DNA of 64,000 nt from Flavobacteriia bacterium 40-80. Its GTDB lineage: Bacteria; Bacteroidota; Bacteroidia; Flavobacteriales_D; Crocinitomicaceae. A program made the translations under genes and the position numbers. Positions 63,357 to 64,000 of this stretch are shown piece by piece; position 1 is the first letter of the stretch; every line of letters starts with the position of its first letter. The notes under the pieces are model-generated. The model did no database searches and was not told the origin of the DNA. It was given only the letters and a program-made list of their open reading frames with translations. The stretch is taken from assembly GCA_001899145.1 (NCBI GenBank), contig MKVF01000004.1:1-64000 (forward strand). Direction: 5' to 3'.

Positions 63357-63501
63357 AAACCACAGCATTGACTTTTTTTCTGTAATTTAGCCAACGGCTC
63401 ATAACATTGGCTACGTTTCTGCTAAATTGAACTTTCCGCCCAATTTATCCGCCACTGCGCAAAGCCCCGAACCGTTATAAGTAAACCACTGAACAACGAA
63501 T
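63357..63501. repeat. attC-like imperfect palindrome
   Basis: Between the fragment and the hydrolase gene. Outer core-like ends CTCATAAC (63399-63406) and GTTATAAG (63474-63481) are complementary at 7 of 8 positions, followed inward by a partly matching second block (TTGGCTACGTTTCTGC against GCGCAAAGCCCCGAA). The left side also contains TAGCCAA / TTGGCTA. The layout, imperfect arms with short conserved ends and a gene starting soon after, resembles integron-type attC sites, but the 7-base ends do not match the classical GTTRRRY exactly. Confidence 0.4.
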
Positions 63502-64000
63502 ATGAAAAATAAATCTCAATCAATAATATTTCTAAGACTACTTTCTCTGGCTTTAGTCTTGACGTCAAATGCAATTCACTCTGACGCATGCACAATTTTT
63601 TGTGCTAAAGACAAAACCGGACAAGTTTGGGCAGGAAATAACGAAGACCTGCTTTTTAACTTTAGAACATACCTAAATATTGTGGAACGCACCGACTCAA
63701 CGTTAGGTTGCATTTACTTTACTAATTCAAATAAACAGAGTGAATTTATACAAGGCGGAATGAATGAGGCAGGACTTTTTTACGACGGCAACGCTGTTCC
63801 GTACACGACATATAAAGACTTCGACAAAAAGAAAGCGTTCCCCGGTAGCGAAAGAAATATGATGGAATACATTTTAAAAAAATGTAAAACAGTTCCCGAA
63901 GTATTGGCACTTTTTAAAATCTATAGACTTCCGGGCACTGAAACAAGCCAAATGCATTTTGCTGACAAATATGGCAATTTTGGTATTGTTGTGGCTGACA
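63502..64000 (+). CDS. linear amide C-N hydrolase (Ntn/choloylglycine hydrolase family), partial
   Basis: Open to the window edge; 166 residues are visible. A signal peptide (MKNKSQSIIFLRLLSLALVL, then TSNAIHSDA) is followed directly by CTIFCAKDKTGQVWAGNNEDL, where Cys becomes the N-terminal nucleophile after cleavage, and the N-N-E-D motif is typical of the choloylglycine hydrolase/penicillin V acylase fold. QGGMNEAGLFYDGNAVP and a DKYGNFGIVVAD segment also fit. It probably acts on amide bonds of an exported substrate; the substrate is unknown. The start was chosen by the signal peptide. Asp is often GAC, as in the DKNYY-like gene. Confidence 0.8.
   Translation, partial: MKNKSQSIIFLRLLSLALVLTSNAIHSDACTIFCAKDKTGQVWAGNNEDLLFNFRTYLNIVERTDSTLGCIYFTNSNKQSEFIQGGMNEAGLFYDGNAVPYTTYKDFDKKKAFPGSERNMMEYILKKCKTVPEVLALFKIYRLPGTETSQMHFADKYGNFGIVVAD

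Noticed and set aside
1-64000. tRNA and rRNA genes
   Set aside because: No cloverleaf-like segment or rRNA stretch was recognised in the intergenic regions when reading by eye; a tRNA search program would be decisive.

Overview
The window looks like chromosome of a Bacteroidota species, most likely Flavobacteriales (Fluviicola/Crocinitomicaceae-like; this placement is inference). The evidence is type IX secretion sorting domains of type A (42.6-43.9 kb) and type B (9.5-10.9 kb), a PorP/SprF-family protein, many short signal peptides and lipoboxes, AT-rich intergenic DNA, starts without clear Shine-Dalgarno sequences, and repeated TAnnTTTG -7 promoter boxes typical of the phylum. No tRNA, rRNA, CRISPR array or transposase was recognised.

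Layout. 0.1-10.9 kb: phosphofructokinase with a lipoyl-like lipoprotein, small unknowns, a phosphatase/RsmI-like/GtrA operon, dihydrolipoyl dehydrogenase, an OmpA-like lipoprotein, and a translationally coupled PorP/type-B secreted protein pair. 11.0-15.5 kb: a 1480-residue protein joining an outer-membrane barrel-like domain to about 12 Ig-like repeats. 15.7-25 kb: a putative small RNA, an M20 amidohydrolase, an alkaline-phosphatase-superfamily enzyme and tsaD, divergent from tamB and an OprO/P-like porin. 25-32 kb: biotin carboxylase, a MarR regulator and a beta-oxidation unit (FadN/FadB-type enzyme plus thiolase) interrupted by a four-helix-bundle cassette. 32-42 kb: SixA and PIN-PhoH, a missed 54-residue membrane protein, catalase, a TPR histidine kinase with NarL-type regulator, a panE remnant and small metabolic genes. 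42.6-53.2 kb: a T9SS cargo protein and a propeller-like lipoprotein, a PpiD/SurA-type foldase, a second putative small RNA, mfd and fructose-1,6-bisphosphatase.

From about 53.5 kb to the right edge the DNA looks accessory. It holds a DKNYY-like lipoprotein, a TetR-controlled efflux operon (adaptor, RND pump, patatin-like lipase, TolC) with two matching palindromic operators, an AbiE-like abortive-infection pair with four single-base homopolymer frameshifts, a gene fragment, an attC-like imperfect palindrome, and a linear amide hydrolase that runs off the window.

Recurring non-coding structure: six intergenic sites carry short tandem arrays with a 7-bp period. Two of the arrays flank the four-helix-bundle gene in inverted orientation. 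Two putative small RNAs 33 kb apart share an identical 13-nt motif directly before their terminators.
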